From Euglena gracilis (Eukaryota > Euglenida > Euglenophyceae > Euglenales), in assembly GCA_039621445.1 (NCBI GenBank), contig CP154956.1:52648015-52712014 (forward strand): a DNA stretch of 64,000 bases, read 5' to 3'. Shown piece after piece: positions 53,498-64,000 of the stretch. The notes under the pieces are model-generated. The model was given only the letters and a program-made list of their open reading frames with translations. It ran no database searches and was not told the origin of the DNA. The stretch's first letter is position 1. Each line of letters starts with the position of its first letter. Position numbers and translations under genes: made by a program.

Positions 53498-55965
53498 ATG
53501 CAAAGTGCACATGCACATACTGGAAACGCACCTATTAACTATGCTTTGTTAATAGGTTCGCTTCGTGGACTGCAGAATGCAGACGAAGTCGCTACGGCGA
53601 CAAATAATTTTTCTTTACAAGGGGCGAATGCCCAAGTCGCTTTAGCGACAGAAAATTTTTATCCACAAGGGGCGGATGCCCAAGCCGCTTCTGCGGTGGA
53701 AAATTTTTACATACAAGGGGCGGACGCCCAAGCCGCTTCGGCGGTGTTCCCCCCACAACTGGGTTTTCGAACCCAAACCGCTTTAGCGGTGCCCCCCCCC
53801 CTACACCAAGCCGCTTCGGCGGTACCCCCCCCTCCAAGGGTCTTCGGACCCAAGCCGCTTCGGCGGTACCCCCCCCTCCAAGGGTCTTCGGACCCAAGCC
53901 GCTTTGGCGATGCCCCCCCCCTACAAGGGTCTACGGACCCAACCCGCATTCGCAGACCCACTGTTAAAACAGCCGCATTTGCGGTACAACATAACCCTAC
54001 AATGGGTCTATGGACCCCTTCCGCTTCTGCGGAGTCTGACTCACAAGTGGGCAGAATGCCCGAACGGGACTGGCAATTAGTGCCTTTTGGCACCCAATTG
54101 CCTACAGAGCCCCCCCCTTACGAGGACGGGTTGGAAACACCTTGTTTTTTCCAACCCCCCCCGGCACTACCACCGGTAGGCCCCATTCGGGACTTGCCCC
54201 CCCCTCCACAATTGGGAGAAATCCCAGAACTACCTTGGTCCGCTGAAATGCGGTTGGTGGTCCCGGACACTGCCGGTGTCATTGTTCCCATGGACAATGA
54301 CCTCGAAGAAGACCGGGATTCGTTCTCCAGTAATACCGTTGAGCGCGTAGTCGCAAATTTACCGGAGAACCACCCACTACAACAGCAATTTCGACACATC
54401 GAAGCATGTGTCAAAAATTGCGCTAAAACACTGAATCAAGTCCTACAATTTGATGAAGACAGTCACAAGGCCGTTTTCGGCAAGCTGGAATTCCTTTGGC
54501 AATATATCCAAGAATTTGGACAATTTTGCCAAAAGAATTTTAACTCCACTACAATGGACCTTCAGAACCTCCACCAGGGTTTTGACGCATTTTTGCGCAA
54601 CACCTTGGTACACAACTTCCAACAGGTACAAGTGACCCTCCAAACCGCGGAATCGCGGAATAACGCAAAATTTTCACATTTACAACAAAATGTACAACAA
54701 TTGTTCACACAACTGGAAAACTTTTCTTATACAATGCAAGAAATGCAGTCCTGCCTACAACAACGGGATAAAGCGCCTACGGGTGCGGAACTTGGCTCAT
54801 ATGTCTCATATGCGCACTTCTCAACCCTATCCAATGTTGTACAACAATCCCAGGAACGCATTTTGCGTTTGGGTGATGAAAACGCAAGTTTTCATCAAAA
54901 TTTTGCACAAATACGCGAAAACTATGTACAAAGAGCTTTTGCTCAACAACTGGAAGAATGGATTGCTCGTTTGGAACAAACTTCCTGCAAATGCGGTGAA
55001 GTTTCCCACAATTTGACCACATTGCACACTCAAGTGGCGGAAATCGCGCATCGGCAAGATTTCCTCCATGAAAAGTGGCAAAACGACATACAAAAACTTG
55101 AAACTGCGTCCAATGCGCTACAAACCGCTACGGCGGAACTCCAATCCCGCGATGCGGTGATTCTTAGCTTACAAACCGCGAATGCGGAACTCCAAGACCG
55201 AGAAACGGTCATAACTACCATCCAAACCGCGAATGCGGACCTCCAAATTGCGTTTGCAGACCTGAAAACCGCTTTTGCGGATGTTTCGGGACTACAAACT
55301 GCAATTCGGGACTTACAACGCCGCTTTGCGGAAACTTCCACCAAAAATCCCAGTATGGGAGCATTACGATCCACTGTAACCGATTTGCACAATCAGTTAC
55401 AAGCGGATGTGAACAAAATCGAAACCGCGTTTGCGGATTTGCACAAACGGTGCAACGGTATTCAAAAATGAATTCCGGATGTCACCGGCATTGAAACCGC
55501 ACTTGCGGATTTGAATACCCAACACAAAACCTTACAATCCACCACTTCCCATTTACAAAAACACGTACAAACACTTTCTACAAGGGTCTCCGGACTCCAA
55601 CCATCCTCGGATGGACAAACGGTTCGCGAAGTCGAACTACCCCTTGATTTTCGCACATTTTACGACCAAATGCTTGCGAAAAATCGGGCACACTTACATG
55701 AATTTTGTGAAACCTTGATGAGGACCGAAAATTCGGTCACCCAACAAGTTCTCACACTAAAACAACAAATCTCGGTGTTGGAGAACCGACTTTCTCCAAT
55801 GATGGATGACAAAACCGCTGAAAATGCGGTAGGGGTACTCCAACCCACGTTGGGTACCACAACCCCACAAACCGAGAATCGGTTGAACACCCTTACAACC
55901 GCAATGGAAACTTTGGTTAAGCGGGTCCAATTCTTGGACACCACTTTTCCAAAGCTTTCTGTATC
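53498..55965 (+). CDS. Antisense coiled-coil ORF between the 5' LTR remnant and gag of element 2
   Basis: This ORF lies on the strand opposite to the element. From ATG 53498 it is open to TGA 55469-55471 (657 codons) and continues in the same frame for about 165 more codons until it meets the LTR remnant at 55960-55965, where its end has been lost. The N-terminal part is Ala/Pro/Gln-rich with repeats (QGADAQAASAV, then PPxLG units). The second half is a long coiled coil with many Gln/Leu heptads and repeats of the type QTAxADL. The ATG of gag is 95 bp away on the other strand, so the two would be divergently expressed. No family is recognised. Its micro-palindromes and CAA-biased codons resemble element 2 itself. 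It may be a resident accessory gene or a captured one. Confidence 0.6.
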
Positions 55966-56005
55966 TGGTACACAGTGCCATGGCAGAATGGCTGCCTGGT
56001 ACACA
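55960..56005 (-). repeat. 46-bp remnant of the 5' LTR of element 2
   Basis: It is identical to the first 46 bp of the 3' LTR (39229 downwards) and sits directly at the GATA duplication. The remaining part of the LTR and any primer-binding site are missing, replaced by the 3' part of the antisense ORF. This copy could not be transcribed from a complete 5' LTR. Confidence 0.8.
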
Positions 56006-56006
56006 T

Positions 56007-59000
56007 TATCCCCGGGAAGGTGGCAGTATCTGCCTTGCAATGCCAATTTGCGACTCGCGCTCGGATTGTAAAGGGCCTTAAGATGTCTCTTACCCAATCA
56101 GTAAATTCCATCTTATAGGCCTCAGGGTGGTATTCAGGCAACAAAAATGTAACATTTGGTCGGTTCGGCAGGCTTTGTGCCGAAAAAAGTGGGTAAATCA
56201 CCCTGTCCCAATCGGAGTCTTGAAAAATGTGTGGCAACTTTGGCCTTGCCTGCTGACTCGACTGCGAGTCGGACAGCTGCGCTGTCAAGATGAAAATCTT
56301 TGGCGATTCCGCCTGTGCGGTAGCTGTGTACAGCTTTGAATTTCTTGAACTGGTAAAAATTGATTTGGGACTTATAGTCCTGCTTGAATTTGACCAGATG
56401 GTGGTCTTCACTTTCTGGTAGGACTCTAGTCATACCGCCAGTGGCAGGTAACCAGAATTCTGCCTGTAGGCAGTTGATGCAACAGACAGGTATGTCCTTA
56501 TCATAATCATTTTCCGTCCAGCGGAAATTATCCACGGTGGTCCATGCCAATAGGCATTCACCACAAACCAATGCTGCGCAATTGCGCACATATGCATCAT
56601 GGTGGAAGCTTATGCTATCTGGGTTGCGTGTGCAGATATGCACTGCGGGCATGTCGTTTCGAGCCTATGGCATGCTGTACATAACCACAATAGTGGATCA
56701 TTTTCCTGCACATCCAGGACGAAATTCCCTCCAAAATATTGTGCAAATACCCTTGGAGATTTCGCATTCCAAAACGTCAAGTGTGGCTGGTTGTAAAAAC
56801 ACCGGGTTGTTCCCGGTGGAACAAGGGCTTGATCCAATTGTTCAGCCAGGGGTCACTGCCATTGCAGATCATATTGATCCTAGCCTTGCGAGTGTTGAGG
56901 GGGTCTACTCTGGACAGTACGTCCTCAGTCAAAAAAGGCTCATTGGCCTCGTGGGGGACATTTGACCGTATCGGTCTGATTGTGGGTTTGCGCTTAGCGC
57001 CTTCAGAGGTTGCAGCCACATAGCTGGCCATTGGTATTGTGGGCCTATGGCCTGTGCCAGAGCCATCTCCACCAGAAGATGGTGGCTCATCATCTCGCCG
57101 CTTTTCAGCTGGGTTGCAGCATTCGGCTGAAGATTTAGCCTTAGGCTTCATATGTTTGCCATATCGGCGTTCTTCCCGAGGGTCTGCCGGAGGCAGTGGT
57201 CTTTCCGCCGTTGGCGGTTTCGGGACTGCCGGTTTGGCAGGAGGTGGTTGCATTTCCGCCGTTGGCGGTGCTGTTGCGGCTGGTTTAGCTGCTGGGACAT
57301 CCAACTCCATTGGAGTTGTAACCGTAGGCTGTACGGCTGTTGAGCTGCTATCTGCATCAGTAACCCTTTAGATTTCGGGAGGGGAAGCGGCAGGTGAGCC
57401 GCGAGGGGTCAGCACTGCCGATACTGCCAAAATTGCCGCAGTGAAACCCTGCAGCACACCACCTAAAACACCTGTAGGTATCATTGGTGATGCGACAGGT
57501 TCTGTCGGGGATGGTGCCGTTGGCACTACATGTAAGGAGAGGGGTGGTACCAGAGGTACCGGTGGCCGTTCGGCCTCAGATGTAGGAGATTCAGATTCGG
57601 AGGTGACATCTCCTTCAGAAGGAAGGGGTGTTCTGGAGCCCATTGAGGCTGGTGGAAGGGCTGGATGCTGCGGTTCATCCGCACATATTTCTTCCAAGCC
57701 TTCCATGCGGTCTTCACCGCTCTCTCCATCACTCTCCTCACTGCCCTCCACCGTTTCTGGTGAAGCAGCAGGGGCTGCTGGCTGTTCCGCTATAGCGGTG
57801 AGCACAGTGCGTGTTTGTATATAGCGGTCTGGGGAGAGGAGGTAGCGATAGAAGATTGACTCTCCTGAAGTCCTTTAGGGACAAAAGGTTCTGCTGTAGC
57901 CGATAGGCTTGAACCCAGGTAACGCCGTCCACGCCCGAAGACGGGTGGTGGTGTCTCACCAGGAATTCCCTGGGGGACTGGCGTTGCCGGTTGCGGCTGA
58001 GTTGTGACTGATGTTGCCGGATGCGGCTGTGTTGAGCATTCAGATGGCGGAACTTCCGGAGCCGGTTGTGGCTTCGGGTGGGGTGCCTTTGGCACCTGCC
58101 TTTTCCGTAATCGGAAAAGATCCCATGGTTTCCTTTCTTCTTCAACCATCCTGTGGTTGAAGCGCAGGAGAGGTAGAGCCATGCCTAGCTCGTTCCGTCT
58201 GCCGCCTTGGAAAAACGGCTGGAACAGCGCTCTATCGAGCATATCGCCGAATCGGTGTTTGACATAATCGTCTATGCTTTCCTTCTCGAACCGGGGTCTG
58301 ATGGGGACATAGTCCGGGGGAATCTCCCTATCGGGATTGAGATAATAATATATCTCCATGATCTGGCAGGTCCAAGCCCTGAACCAGAACTGCTGCAAAT
58401 ACAGCAGGAGCTGACGGTGGTTGCGTCGCCCGTTCGAGCTTTGGTGAACATCCTTTGGATTTCTGCAAAGGTGCAGGAGCATGATGCGCTTTGGCGCTGC
58501 CTGTGGGACATTGGCCTGTTGGCCTTCCTCGTCCTGGCCTTCGGCCTGTGTTTGAGTACTGCGTACTCCAAATCCCCAGAAGTCCACTGCAAACTTTTCG
58601 TAGCAGTGAGAGGATCGGACGATATACGTCTGGGGGAAGCGGAGGTCAATATCGACCGCTTCAAAGTGATGGGCATATTGCCATTGGTAGAAGACTTACA
58701 GATTGCTGCAGAACATGTTTGCCGCCAATTTGGCTATACTTTCAGGTAATGGGTAGAACTCCCACTCCGGCCTTTTGGGGCTACACTGCGAATGCAGTCG
58801 AATAACTGCCGTAGCAGGTCTTTACCTGTGTTGTATCGGTCTTCCCGACCACAATCCAGGTAAGGATAGCCACAGGAGTTCAGGAATCTGCCGAAATTTT
58901 GGGTGGGGTATCCCGCCCAGAACCAAACGTGCCAGAATCCCGGCAAACCGTCCAATATCGGACCGAGGATGGGATTGCCTTCAAAGGCATATAAAGTTCC

Positions 59001-61408
59001 ATCATGGTGGAAATCACAATTTCGCTCCGTATAGAGCTGTCTGGCACAGTCACGACCGGGGAGGCGACCAGTATGGGAAGGCTAAGTTCATTTTGGAACT
59101 TCCGCATGGCCTCGAATGCGAGGTCATGGATGCTCTGGATGTGCTCGAAAAGAGCTTCCATGTCGTCTTCATAAACGTTCCGGTATTGGCCTTTCTGGCC
59201 TTTGCCATGGCCTTTTTGGCCTGCAGTAGGTGCTCGTTTGGGAGCACTTTTGGCTTTACCCTTGCCGGATCGGGCTTCCCATCGGGCAATCTCTTCTCTG
59301 GCTTGTTTCCAAGCATCAGGACAGAGATTGGATGCAAAACGGGGGCCTAAAAATGCAGGATTCATATCGCTTGTTCGTCCAAGCAATCCTGTGGGGCATA
59401 AGCCAGTTTGGGTGCTGGGTATGCTGCAGGTTGATCCTGCATATCCGCCAATAGCGGTGGATTATTGTCAGGGAGGGGTTCGCCTCTAGGCGGATCGATG
59501 TAGGTGGGTTTGCGGACACTTTCGCGAGTATCGTCAAGAATTTTCTGTACTCGTGCAAGCTCCGCAGTTTCATGCTCGATTTCTGCCCTATGGGCTCTTT
59601 GGGCCAGTTCGGCTTGTTCGAGCTGTTGCTGGGTGGGTTCGGGAACAGGCAGTACATCGGTGGTGGCCTGTTGGCCTGGAGGTACTGGTGCCTCCTGGGT
59701 TGGCGCCATTACTGCTGTTACAGGCTGTGGCGCCGTTGGCGCTGCTACAGACTGTGACGCGGTTGGCGCTGCTGCAACTGCCGGCGCTGCTGCTTTTGCT
59801 GGCACCGGTCTGGAGCTCCAGGGCCCACGGTCTGCAGAACGCAGATATGCGTCACAGCCGTACAGGCCAGCAGACCTGGGGAAACGAGGTAGGCCAGAAT
59901 CTTCGTCCCCAATGGGGAGACCGAAACCCCCAGCCCCTGCCCCAGCCCCAGCCAGACAGGCTACCCCTGCACAGCAACGTCGGGCATCGGGTGGCCAACA
60001 GGCCGCACCCCCTCCCGTACCCGTACCGTTTGCTGGGTAGTACTGGATGGCTTGCTGAAGTGATGTGAAGCAGGGTTCTGGAAGAGGTTCATGTACCGTT
60101 TGTACACCCCCTTCCACAGCCATACGGCCTTCGGCCTCGGCCTGCTCCACATCCTCAGCCCAGGATCCAGGTTCCTGAGCCACCGGCATATCCCGTTGTA
60201 CGGGTAACTGACTTCCAGCTTCCAAATGGGCTGGATATGGAAATGGCGGTAGTGCCGTTGACGATTGCGTCGTTGGCTGATACGCGTATTGCGTTGGTGG
60301 TTCCCGATATTCGGGGGGTGGCGGTCTTGGCGTACGAGGAGGGGACTGTGTATCGCGAAAAATTCGCGATGGCTGCACCATTGGTGCTGGGATATCTCCT
60401 GCCTCGCTTTCCGCCACTGGAGGGCTATGCTCCCGCATATATTCGGTGAATGCACCTGTGTGATGACAAATTCGCGGCATCGGCAGTACCTGGAAACCCA
60501 GTGTACGCATGCTGACATCAGGGGGATATTCACCAGGCATGAAGTACACTTTCCCTAATAAGAGTTTGGCCACAAGCGCACCATTCTGCAATAGGCCTAC
60601 TGGCCAGGCCCAAAATCTGACGACAGTGGGTATCCCACATCACTCGTAAGTAGGAGTCTGCTCTTTCGAGTGCGCTAACGCGCAGGGCAGTCCGCAGGGT
60701 TTTCTCTGCGAGATTCACCATTTCGGCGGTCAATGCGTGGTATGGCACTGTTGGTGCTGGCTGGGGCGTCTCATGCGCCGCAGGGATCGCATAAGGGGAT
60801 ATGCTACTGCTGCTGACCGCGGTCTGAGCCGCAGGCTCCCGACCGGGTTGAGCCACAGGGGGGGGCATCGCCTGTACGGCGTGTACCTGGTGCGGGACAC
60901 CCTGTACGGGTTGAGATTGGAGTTGTGTTTGGGGTTGTTGAGTCATAACGTACTGTGGTGTATACAGGATGGGAGGTGAGGGACCAGGCATGGCGTAATG
61001 CGCCTGCTCCATTGGAGGTGCCTGTCCCTGCCTCGCATACTGTTGTTGTTCCACTGGATCTTGGTGTACCTGTTGAGGGTGCGTTTGTTCCATTGGAACT
61101 TGATATGCCTGTTGAGGCTGCGCCGCATATGCAGCTCCCATTGGCACAGGGGCCGCGTGAGCGACTGATGGCGGTTGCGCCTGAGAGGGGGGCGGCATTT
61201 GTGCCTGAGAGGGGGCTGACATATGTGACTGAGAGGGGTATGGCATTTGTGCCTGAACCATTTGAGGGGGGGGTGGCATTTGTGCCTGAGTCGCATAAGC
61301 AGCTGGAGGGGGTTTATATGCCGCATATGCGGGCGCCCCTTGGGCTGGGGGTGCCGCCGCATAGGCGTGTTGGGGGTAGGGAGGGATGAAAAGGCCTATA
61401 GGCCGATT
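56007..61408 (-). pseudogene. Element 3 ORF3 (giant post-pol protein), frameshifted
   Basis: It is homologous along its length to element 2 ORF3, in several frames: Gln/Pro/Ala-rich head (61385-60760), TLRTALRVSALERADSYLRVMWDTHCRQIL (about 60700-60600), Pro-rich linker (60590-59360), core pieces (59390-58740; LPGFWHVWFWAGY), MDFWGFGVR and NRRNHRQLLLYLQQFWFRAW (58590-58330), acidic linker (57800-57370), and the Cys-rich end with WLCTACHR, LVCGECLLAW and VCCINCLQA (56800-56450). A G-K-rich stretch (KGHGKGQKGQ) near 59200 is shared with KGQKGQKGKGK in element 2. The frame directly follows the pol stop TGA (61409-61411) in phase. It is interrupted by element 2 at 56007. Confidence 0.8.
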
Positions 61409-63687
61409 TCAAAAATTATTCACAGAAATGTCTATGTTATTTCTTTTATTCCACAGTTTCCAGTGCTGTTGGACATAACCAATAAAACTGGAGGCTGGCT
61501 CCCAGATATCCTCCTCTGGCCCATAGCCTTTCCACCTGACCTTCCAGTAATGGACTCCCCGATCAATTTTGTGATCGAGAATTTGGTCTACCACAAAATC
61601 GTCTGTTTCGGGTAACTTGGAACGGGGCTTGAAATAAAGGCACGGTAGTGCTTTGCCATTAGGCGGGGAAAGGTATGGCTTGAAATCATCCATGTGAACA
61701 TCCTCGATCCCGTTGGACAGTGCCACCCTATAGCGGCCACTGTTACCAACGCGTTCGAGAATTTCACAGGGCCCGAGCCAGAGGGGGTCTAGCTTGGAAG
61801 CCTGCATACGGATTCGGCTATTCCGAACCCATACGCGATCACCAGCACTACAGCCAGGTGATTTGAATTCTTGTAAAAATTTATTTCTCTTTTGACAATG
61901 GATATCAGTAATGCGTTTCTGAACTGTAGTTCTGAGAGACTCTACCTCAGAGAACCATGTCTCACAGGTTACGCTACTTCGAGCTGGTCTCTCTGTTGGT
62001 ATATCACCAATCGCTGGCGGGTGTCGCCCAAAAACAATTTTATATGGGGAGTGCTGTAAAACTAGACCCGGTAGGGTGTTTATATAAAAGAGGGACCATG
62101 GCAAAACCTAGACCTAGGCCTGGCGCGAGTCAGCTAGTGAGAGGCGGAGCATATTTACAACAGCCTTCACTGCTGCCTCGGCGCGGCCACTGCCCTTCGG
62201 GCGATATATAATGGAAAAGTCCTGTTCGATTCCCAGTAAACCACATAGGGTTGTGAAGAATCGGGAAGAGATCAAATGATCTTGATCACTGACAATCGCG
62301 AATGCATATCTTTCTCTTTCAGGGTTGTACAATACCTGCGACCCACCAAAGAAAGAAGTTTGGGTGTCCCAGGGTGACCTTGGTTGTGATAACACAAAAG
62401 TACTTCATCAACCAAGTCATGGGGTATGCAATATTTATATCCCGCATCATCGCGGTAAACCAACCGTAAAGGGGAAAGGGAATAGTTATGTACAACCTCT
62501 GCCATTGCGCAGTCTGTGCACTATCGTGCTATATACAGGGTCATGGGAATAATCCCATTCGCGAAAAAAAGAGGGGGGAAGGAGATTCAGATCGCGTAAT
62601 GCGACGGGGGCCAGGTGTGCGGCCTCGCCGCCTTCTCCCCCGTATTGGAGAGACCGGCAACAAACAAAAAAGTCGATGAAACGGGAAAAGAATCCAACAT
62701 ATCGTCGGCTGCGTCATATCGACGTGCATATTCATCAGCCTCTTGGCTGCCATGAAAGGTGGCATCACCTTCATCCGGGTTACCGGGGTAATGCCAGGTT
62801 GCTCGACTAAGCGGGTCTGCTACTTTCTGTGTATGGCCAGGGGTATATACAACCACTAGGTTGAATTGGCTCAAAAATTCATGCCATCGGCATCTTCGGC
62901 CTACAGATGACATAGCTTTATTCAGATCCTCGGTCTACCAGTGTTGAAGACTCTCATCGTCAGTCAACACCAGTATTTGCACCAAGGAACTGGCGACCCA
63001 ACTACGGAATTTTTTGCAAAATAATTACGATTGCGTACGTTTTCTTCTCACGGATACTCCATTTGACTTGGCCTTTGCCATCTTCACCTTGTAGCTTTCT
63101 ACTGAAGAATGCTACAGGGCGTAATTCGTTAGCCGCGTTATGCTGCCTTAGAACACCGCCTACAGCATAATCGCCGCTATCGACTTCTAGCACATAAGGC
63201 TTGTAGGGACCCGCGATGTCGAGTACGACATTTTCAAGCAGTAGCTTTTTAATGCTCTCTAGAGCTTCACGCATATCTGCGTCCCATTTGATTTTGGTAT
63301 TTTCGGGTGCGCGATTTTTGAGTTGCCTCGATAGAGGCTCCGCGATTTTAGCGAAATCCTTCATGTAAATCGCGTAATATTGGGCTAATCCCAAAAAACC
63401 TTTTAAATGGGTCAAAGCCGGCAGTCAAAAAAAAACAAAAAAACAAAAAAAGGGTTTTTTTTTGGTTTTTTTGTGTTTTTTTTAAAAAAAACAAAAAAAC
63501 GCCAGCGGGGGTATGGTGAAAAAAATTTTCATTTTTTTTGGGCAGTTCCCAACATGATCTTGGAATTGTTGCATTATTTTCTGTCACTTTTATAGCTATT
63601 TTCTCAACCAACCTCTTTTGCCCATGCTTCAAAGGTCAATACAAAACCGAGGAAAGGGGGGTTTGCATGTTTGTGGTGTTTTTTTTT

Positions 63688-63774
<87 letters not shown>

Positions 63775-64000
63775 TCCGTTGCCGTCGACTTGGCTCTTGA
63801 TTCTGCCGGTTTTTTTAAAAAAACCGTTTTTTTTTTGCCGTTTTTTTTCAAAAAAACACTTTTTTTTGTTTTTTTTTAAAAAAACAAAAAAAACGCCAGC
63901 TCTGAAATTGGTGATGGTCTTGATGACCTCAGGTGTCCATTTCTTAATGGCACCTAGTTTGCTAGTCGCCGCTCCGCGTTGGCCATAATTAAGAATGTGA
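61409..64000 (-). pseudogene. Element 3 pol remnant (RT, RNase H, integrase, chromodomain)
   Basis: From the right edge: RT fragment (63905-64000), then the MITE, then the RT end and RNase H (63412-62900: [36 protein letters not shown]). HW-stop-TED carries TAG where element 2 has Tyr. Integrase begins [14 protein letters not shown] but is deleted from just after TTLKEKD to IVSDQDHL, losing the CC half of the zinc module and the first catalytic Asp. SDQDHLIS and [12 protein letters not shown] remain. The end with chromodomain (FVVDQILDHKIDRGVHYWKV) is intact in one frame (62104-61409). Overall close homology to element 2 pol. Confidence 0.88.
63413..63904. mobile_element. hAT-like MITE family B, copy 3 (492 bp), inside element 3 RT
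   Basis: The ends are CAAAGCCGGC and GCCAGCTCTG, variants of the termini at 32970 and 33723. It is flanked by AAATGGGT (63405-63412) and AAATTGGT (63905-63912), a nearly perfect 8-bp duplication. Removing it restores the RT reading relative to element 2. The interior has A/T homopolymer stems and a long poly-T (about 63680-63773). Confidence 0.82.

Larger units (their letters stand above)
38798..56006 (-). mobile_element. Element 2: 17.2-kb chromovirus-type LTR retrotransposon with a giant post-pol ORF
   Basis: The insertion is bounded by GATA on both sides (TATC on the plus strand at 38794-38797 and 56007-56010). Coding-strand order: 46-bp 5' LTR remnant, spacer with an antisense coiled-coil ORF, gag, protease/methyltransferase-like ORF, RT-RNase H-integrase-chromodomain ORF, ORF3, polypurine tract, and a 432-bp 3' LTR. 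Pol is intact over 1065 codons; the other frames have only single stops. Ty3/gypsy order (RT before integrase) and the C-terminal chromodomain place it with chromoviruses or a related clade. Confidence 0.88.
37210..64000 (-). mobile_element. Element 3: older Ty3/chromovirus-type LTR element, interrupted and open at the right edge
   Basis: The 3' part of the element is split by element 2. 3' LTR (about 37210-37656), 3' UTR and the last ORF3 codons (38494-38797) lie left of it; the rest of ORF3 (56007-61408) and pol (61409 to beyond 64000) lie right of it. Rejoining at the GATA duplication restores one reading frame. Pol and ORF3 are clearly homologous to those of element 2 but carry frameshifts, stops, a deletion in integrase and a MITE in RT, so this copy is old. 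Its 5' half is outside the window. Confidence 0.85.

Noticed and set aside
63538-63988. Poly-Phe / poly-Lys ORFs at the right end
   Set aside because: They are translations of the poly-T tract in the MITE.

Overview
The window is nuclear DNA from a eukaryote with spliced genes. The left end carries two plus-strand host genes: the 3' exons of a probable amino-acid/auxin-permease-type transporter (to 1372), and an eight-exon gene for a striated-fibre assemblin (SF-assemblin; 2557-9453, 297 codons once spliced). Two of the assemblin introns appear to use GC donors. SF-assemblin implies a flagellated or basal-body-bearing protist or alga. An alveolate alga such as a chromerid or dinoflagellate relative would fit, but the species cannot be proven from this sequence.

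From about 9.5 kb on, nearly everything is mobile or repetitive. (i) 9522-9845 is a hAT-like MITE with an 8-bp target-site duplication (TSD). (ii) 12640-18550 is a decayed DIRS-type tyrosine-recombinase retrotransposon with inverted terminal repeats, an internal complementary region, RT, RNase H, an NPPW methyltransferase-like domain and a tyrosine recombinase. (iii) 18728-26772 is a GC-rich Ty3-like element ('element 1', minus strand) with gag, a cytosine-C5 DNA methyltransferase domain, protease, RT and RNase H, but no integrase that I can find. It splits a dispersed repeat whose unsplit copy lies at 30704-30970. (iv) 26.9-31.3 kb holds degenerate ORFs and repeats. (v) 31.3-37.2 kb is non-coding, rich in palindromes and A/T homopolymers. 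It contains two inverted copies of a second hAT-like MITE family with perfect 8-bp TSDs, degenerate telomere-like repeats and clusters of GGTCGG palindromes.

The right end (37.2-64 kb) is a nest of two related Ty3/chromovirus-type LTR elements on the minus strand. The older one ('element 3') runs from its 3' LTR near 37.2 kb past the right edge and is broken by frameshifts, deletions and a MITE inside RT. The younger, about 17.2-kb 'element 2' (38798-56006) sits inside the ORF3 of element 3, flanked by the same 4 bp (GATA). Element 2 encodes gag with two zinc knuckles, a protease/methyltransferase-like ORF, an intact 1065-codon RT-RNase H-integrase-chromodomain ORF, and a very large extra protein after pol (ORF3, about 1,970 codons with two in-frame stops). 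On the opposite strand, between a truncated 5' LTR and gag, lies a long coiled-coil ORF. ORF3 is also recognisable in the diverged element 3, so it is a conserved part of this lineage. It is the best candidate here for an undescribed system.

Recurring themes are methyltransferase-like domains in three different retroelement types, single in-frame stops in otherwise long frames (including a UAG-G gag/pol junction), and short tetraloop-type palindromes scattered through retroelement coding sequence.
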